A DNA stretch of 64,000 nt, taken from the NCBI GenBank assembly GCA_026874595.1, contig CM049311.1, positions 16,885,676 through 16,949,675 of the forward strand, written 5' to 3'. The notes under the pieces were generated by a model, which had not been told where the DNA came from, ran no database searches, and saw only the letters and a program-made list of their open reading frames with translations. Below, in pieces: positions 59,506 through 64,000 of the stretch. Every line of letters begins with the position of its first letter. Positions within the stretch are counted from its first letter, which is position 1. This DNA is from Sipunculus nudus (lineage: Eukaryota; Annelida; Sipuncula; Golfingiida; Sipunculidae). A program made the position numbers and the translations under genes.

Positions 59506-61358
59506 ACCGTATTTGACGTAATAAGCGCCCCCCCCCCCCCCCCCCCCCCCACCGGAATTGGGAGATCACTTTATGAAACTTAAGGATGAGTCATCCTAAC
59601 CGCACTTTTCTCCCTAGCCAATATAACACAGGACAACGTAATGCTTTCATTTCTCCCCGCCAAGCTTAATAGGTTACCACCAGTTTTTATTCAATCTCCG
59701 TTAAGCTTTATCATCTAAAATAATAATAATATTAGTTACACATAACAGAATCAGTGGCCAAGTGTATCATAGATAACACTGAATGACGGTGTCCGTGAAG
59801 GCAGACCCTGCAGGTGGCCATGCTGATCGGGTGACCTGAATTCAGGTACGTATGTGGATGTATTATGCAAAGAAGTACATATTACTCACCGTATTTGCTC
59901 GTGTACTGGACGATAAATTATATCCTAAGATATTGGCAAAGAAGGGCGGCGGTCTTATACACTGGTATAAGTTTCTCAGCGTCCTCAGGGCCGCCAAGGA
60001 AAATTTACGGCAATTTGAATTATTACGTCGGCCGAACTTAACGCCGTGAATATCAGTGATCATGTCCGTATGGTGGTAATATACACTCAATAAAGAACAT
60101 TACAATGCTTTGTTTTTGTTTGAATTTATCGTTTATACATCAGATTTCCATGTGCACATAGCTAAATAATTGGTAAGAAAAGGTTTGCCCTTGCCGCACT
60201 GACACAGGGATTTTAACTGAATCAATATATGAAAGCCCTTCTGACAGTAGAGCCAGTGAATTTACGCGACCGCGGACGGAATTGCGGAATTGACAGACCA
60301 AAACGGAATTCCCAATCCTGATAAAATATAAGTTTTAATGTATTTTTTGCCAAAAAATATCTTGGCAATGCACTTAGAAACATGTATACAGTGATATAAT
60401 TGTCGATGCCGCTGACAGCGTGCAGGGCTTACCCGTATACTCAAGATCCCAGTGCCCTGGGTTAATCTGTGTGTATACAGCGCTTGCGCAAGGGATGCTG
60501 GGAATTGCCTAACCAAGTGCCATCCAGTAGCACGTAATATGCATGTTAAAACAAGCATGAATTTTTCATATGGTGCCGTATTTACCGTAAAATGTTCACG
60601 AGTCCAGTGAATGCGGACGCTGTCAGCTGGCTTGCACACCGACTACACGGAGACTCGCTCATGGCACTTCAATTACAAGACAACCGGTAGCGCATTATAA
60701 TTATAAATATGAAGCGGCCTTTCCTCAGGTGACAATGTTTGTCAAGCTTGTATTATTGGACTACGTCGAGAAATGAATGTATTAAAACGGATCAACAAAG
60801 TTCAAGAAAGGGACCTTGTTTCCGTGGGATATAAATATGACAAATTTCCTAACAATTTTAAAACAAAACCCCGGATTTTGTATTTGGTATTTGCGCAAGG
60901 TGACTGACATAATCGGGGTACCGATATCCCGTAATTTTTTTTTCATCGTTCAAATAAATACTGTTTTACATATTTTTATATGAACATTTTATATATTCTG
61001 CTACCTTATTAGGCGTTGACTTTTATAAAAGCGTTCATTTATTACCATCCTTATTTTTCCTCTTCACCTGCAAAGGAAATCTCGAACTGTAGTCATTCAA
61101 ACAATTCTCTCATGCAACACAAAATAAAATCGTCTGCAAATCGGTATCACTTGGATTACACAACCATTGTTAAATGATCATTGTTTTTTTCTTAATTGTC
61201 GTGAATGTGCTGTGAAGTCAAACACGTGTACACAAGCCGCAGTGTTGAATTGGAGGATCGTAATGCACTTTGGCAGTTAGCATATGTTGGGGGGCGCTTA
61301 TTAGGGTATAAAAAAAATTTGGAAAAATTTAATTTTGAGAGCTTATTACGTCGAATAC

Positions 61359-61361
<3 letters not shown>
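59506..61361. mobile_element. TIR-bounded DNA transposon, probably non-autonomous, about 1.86 kb
   Basis: The left end, ACCGTATTTGACGTAATAAG at 59506, is repeated inverted at the right end (61341-61361), where the reverse complement reads ACCGTATTCGACGTAATAAG. A further inverted block, TAATAAGCGCCCCC, near the left end matches GGGGGGCGCTTATTA at 61290-61304, so the right TIR is split by about 40 bases. Both ends sit in TATATA, consistent with insertion into TA-rich sequence. Only short frames lie inside; no transposase is recognised. The superfamily is not assigned. Confidence 0.75.
59528..59550. repeat. Poly-C tract, 23 bases
   Basis: A C run within the left end of the TIR element. Other homopolymer C/G tracts in the window are at 12608-12627, 29564-29579, 33548-33561, 43171-43185, 57776-57789 and about 62899-62914. 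Confidence 0.95.

Positions 61362-61429
<68 letters not shown>
61361..61429. repeat. (AT)n array, about 69 bases
   Basis: A pure TA dinucleotide run starting exactly at the right end of the TIR element. The left end also begins in a shorter TA run (59491-59506). Confidence 0.97.
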
Positions 61430-61432
<3 letters not shown>

Positions 61433-61608
61433 GTAAATACTATTATGCCATATTAGACAGAATAAACCAACTTTTGATAGGATTATGCAAATTTACAATT
61501 TACATAAACATAAAAGAAAGTTTGGTTGTAAAAAATTAAATTTAATGCCAAAAGTTTTAGTTCTCTAATATGTATAGTAAATCCTGAGTTACAAGAATGT
61601 AAAACAAA

Positions 61609-63136
61609 GGACCTGTGGGTCACGGCACGCAGCTTAAATTATGAGAATCTAATATATTGGAATGTGGCAACAGTTAGCCTCCCATGATTACATATTTGTA
61701 TTGGTATCTAATCTAAGTGACTTTAATATGCAAGTAAATTATTAAAAAAAGGGAGAAAGTGGAGATTAGTTGATCAAAGTATAATAACACACATTGAATT
61801 TATTATAATTGAAATAAGATGGCGATTACCAATTTTTCATTTCCGAACAAGTTTGATATCCATTTTTCATTCCAAACTTGAGCTACGATTTGGTAACAAA
61901 TATGCGGGCAGATGTCCTCTGTGACCTTGACCTTTGATCCAAAAATCCATAATTATCTTCCGCTATTGGTAGGTGAGCAAAATGTGGAAGATGGAAGGTT
62001 TCAGATGCAAAGTTCTGCTTGCATCCACAATCTATTAAAAGAAGTGGATTCTATGACCTTGGCTTTTGGCCTCATGACCCCTAAATCAAAAGGGTTCTTA
62101 CTTTATTGATAGGCCATATAATAGTCATGTTTGAAACCAATATTTCAATCCTTTGATCTCATGACCCCAAAATCAATCAGGTTGATCTTCTCTTTGCACG
62201 TCACCTATATTTGCTAGATGGAAGGTTTTGGGTGAAATGTTTTGCTTAAAATGCACCCATAATCTTTCTAAATAATTGGGTCCTCTGTGTTTGACCTTTG
62301 ACCTTGCGACCCAAAAATCAATAGAGTTCTTGCTATAGAGGTGGGCCATATATAATTCAAGTTTAAAATTGATATGTCAAAACTTGAGGTTTCATCAGGA
62401 AAGAAATTTGACGGACATACAGAAAAACGAACAGATGGACAGACGGACGGATGGACAAGGTGATTATTATAGGGCATCCACTTGTTCTATTGGGTCCCTA
62501 ATAACAAATGGTTTCATGACACTAGATGAAACTACAATTGCAAATCTGATAGTTTCAATATAATGTGGTAGTCTCAAAATATAAATCATAAAAAAAAAGA
62601 AAAAATACAGGTGGCTCCACCAGTCTTCAGGAACTCAAGAAACCAGACATAATCAATAAACACACCAGGTTTTGGGACATCAGATGAAGCCACAGCCGAG
62701 AAACTGTCATAATTGCTGTCATTTAACGGTCTCAAAAACAGAAAAAAATATCGTAAAAATTAGAAAAAAAAGTGGCGCCACCAGTTTTCGGGAACTGACA
62801 AACCTTGTCATGGTCATCTTCAAGGCAAGATTCAGGGCAATTGATGTATTAATTATCAAGATACCTGAGGATTGTATCAAATTTTCGATTATTCGGGGGC
62901 GGGGGGGGGGGGGCGTATTTACCAGCCCCATAGCTCAGAGGATATAGGTCAGACTGACCTAATTTCAGGTTTCAATGTGACTTTTTATTGACCTCCCTGG
63001 ATATTCAGTTACAGGTTTCTAGGTCCAACAGTGTCAAAACGTGCCAGTCTAACACACAGACGGACGGACGGATGGACGACGAACACTGACCGATCACTCT
63101 AGCTCATTTAAATTACAGTCAGCTGAGCTAAAAAAG
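61609..63136 (+). mobile_element. GCTCAGCTGA-end family, about 1.5 kb member
   Basis: It starts AAACAAAGGACCTGTGGGTC and ends CAGTCAGCTGAGCTAAAAAA. The interior has degenerate tandem blocks with TGACCTTTGACC and CATGACCCC motifs at 61.92-62.33 kb, GACG-like tracts at about 62.43 and 63.06 kb, and GGTGGCGCCACC-type blocks at 62.6-62.8 kb. An inverted start (reverse complement GGGATCCATTGGTCACAGCG, at about 63195-63217) lies just beyond, so a second copy is back to back. Confidence 0.5.
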
Positions 63137-63219
63137 GCTATTCTCTTTTCAGTATGGTAGCTTCTGATAATTTATGTAATAGGAAAATTCAGCTGAGCGC
63201 TGTGACCAATGGATCCCTG

Positions 63220-64000
63220 AATTGTTATTTTTTGGCAAGCATGCTAAAGGACACATTTATGTATAGATCAGTATATGTCACAGTGTACATCTTCTGAACA
63301 GAACTCAACCAATTAACTTGTTTTCTGCTCAGAATTCAAACAGGTCAACATAACCACTACTATTCCAAACTAAACTAGTGACACAACCAGGTTTTTAATG
63401 TTTTTACTTATTTACTTCAGTCTTCCAAAATTTTATGGAATAATAGTGGTTATAGGTTATTTCATAATAACAATAATATGGATGTCATATTATATACATT
63501 AGCAAGCACTTTAATTAAATCTCTTGTTATAATATTATATTAAATATAATTTATCTCTAGCTGACCACTTTAATGAGAGCTGAGTAGCAATGAATTACAT
63601 CCTTATGTATTTTCTGTTATTTTTGTAAAATTCTCAGTGAAAATTATGATTTGTTAAATAATAATTTTTTTATCATTTATATTTTATTGATTTATATATA
63701 CCCCTTTAAATCATTAACTGTAAGTTACATAAAATGATTTCAACATATTTAAACACATTTCCCCCATTTTTCTTTTTACATTGGTCTGTTTTTTTATCAC
63801 TTAAAACTGCTTATACTCTTATTTTCACAAATGGTATCTTAAGATTTTTTTACAAATTTATTCATAAAAGTATCTATATATACAATATAATTCCGCGTAC
63901 AGCCACACTTAAAAGCAACAATATCCTGAATCAAGGCCAGATTTCCCGGCCCTATTTGATTCCTAACCCTGCATGCTCACTGCTGCATTATGATAATTAT
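63220..64000. other. AT-rich right edge, nothing recognised
   Basis: No coding, RNA or clear repeat feature is supported. Confidence 0.5.

Noticed and set aside
61205-61456. An 83-codon frame ending in repeated Tyr-Ile
   Set aside because: The second half is the translated AT array and the first half lies within the TIR element without a recognisable domain.

Overview
The window looks like nuclear DNA of an invertebrate animal, most likely a bivalve or other mollusc. It is AT-rich and intron-dominated, with short exons (27-129 bases) bounded by GT/AG sites. It also carries tRNA-derived SINE-like repeats, degenerate transposon families, long (AT)n arrays, an exact 180-base satellite and a decayed Ty3/gypsy element. 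There are no bacterial operons, rRNA genes or CRISPR arrays. The species assignment is inference; no single-copy gene names the organism.

Region 1 (1-44.3 kb) is the core of the window: two tandem, same-strand copies of one unrecognised gene. Gene A (exons at 1589-1672, 8105-8222, 8535-8608, 9630-9707 and 14389-14517) enters from outside the left edge. Gene B (29742-29837, 30164-30247, 37217-37315, 37613-37686, 38501-38578 and 41965-42093) lies about 27.5-29 kb downstream. Five exon pairs keep the same order and splice phase, four have exactly equal lengths, and the stop codon is in the same place. The cysteine framework and an acidic aromatic C-terminus are retained. Introns and 3' flanks are also collinear, out to about 18.7 kb in A and 44.3 kb in B. 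The deduced product is a small cysteine-rich protein of about 190 residues. It may be secreted behind a Thr/Pro-rich stalk encoded by tiny symmetric phase-1 exons at 21.9-25.7 kb. Gene B carries a 19-base net deletion in its third recognised exon, so it may be a pseudogene. Gene A has no recognisable counterpart of the first recognised B exon.

Region 2 (44.3-47.4 kb) is repeat-derived intergenic sequence. Region 3 (47.44-50.51 kb, minus strand) is a decayed Ty3/gypsy-type pol in which integrase lies upstream of reverse transcriptase and RNase H, the domain order of the Gmr1-like group. Its 5' side stops abruptly at region 4, a satellite of about seven 180-base units (50.51-51.79 kb). Region 5 (52-64 kb) is a transposon graveyard. 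It holds three related elements sharing start and end sequences but with very different interiors, a TIR-bounded element of about 1.86 kb, GGTTCC/GGAACC-rich ends and simple repeats. I see no intact protein-coding gene there, only one weak minus-strand exon candidate.
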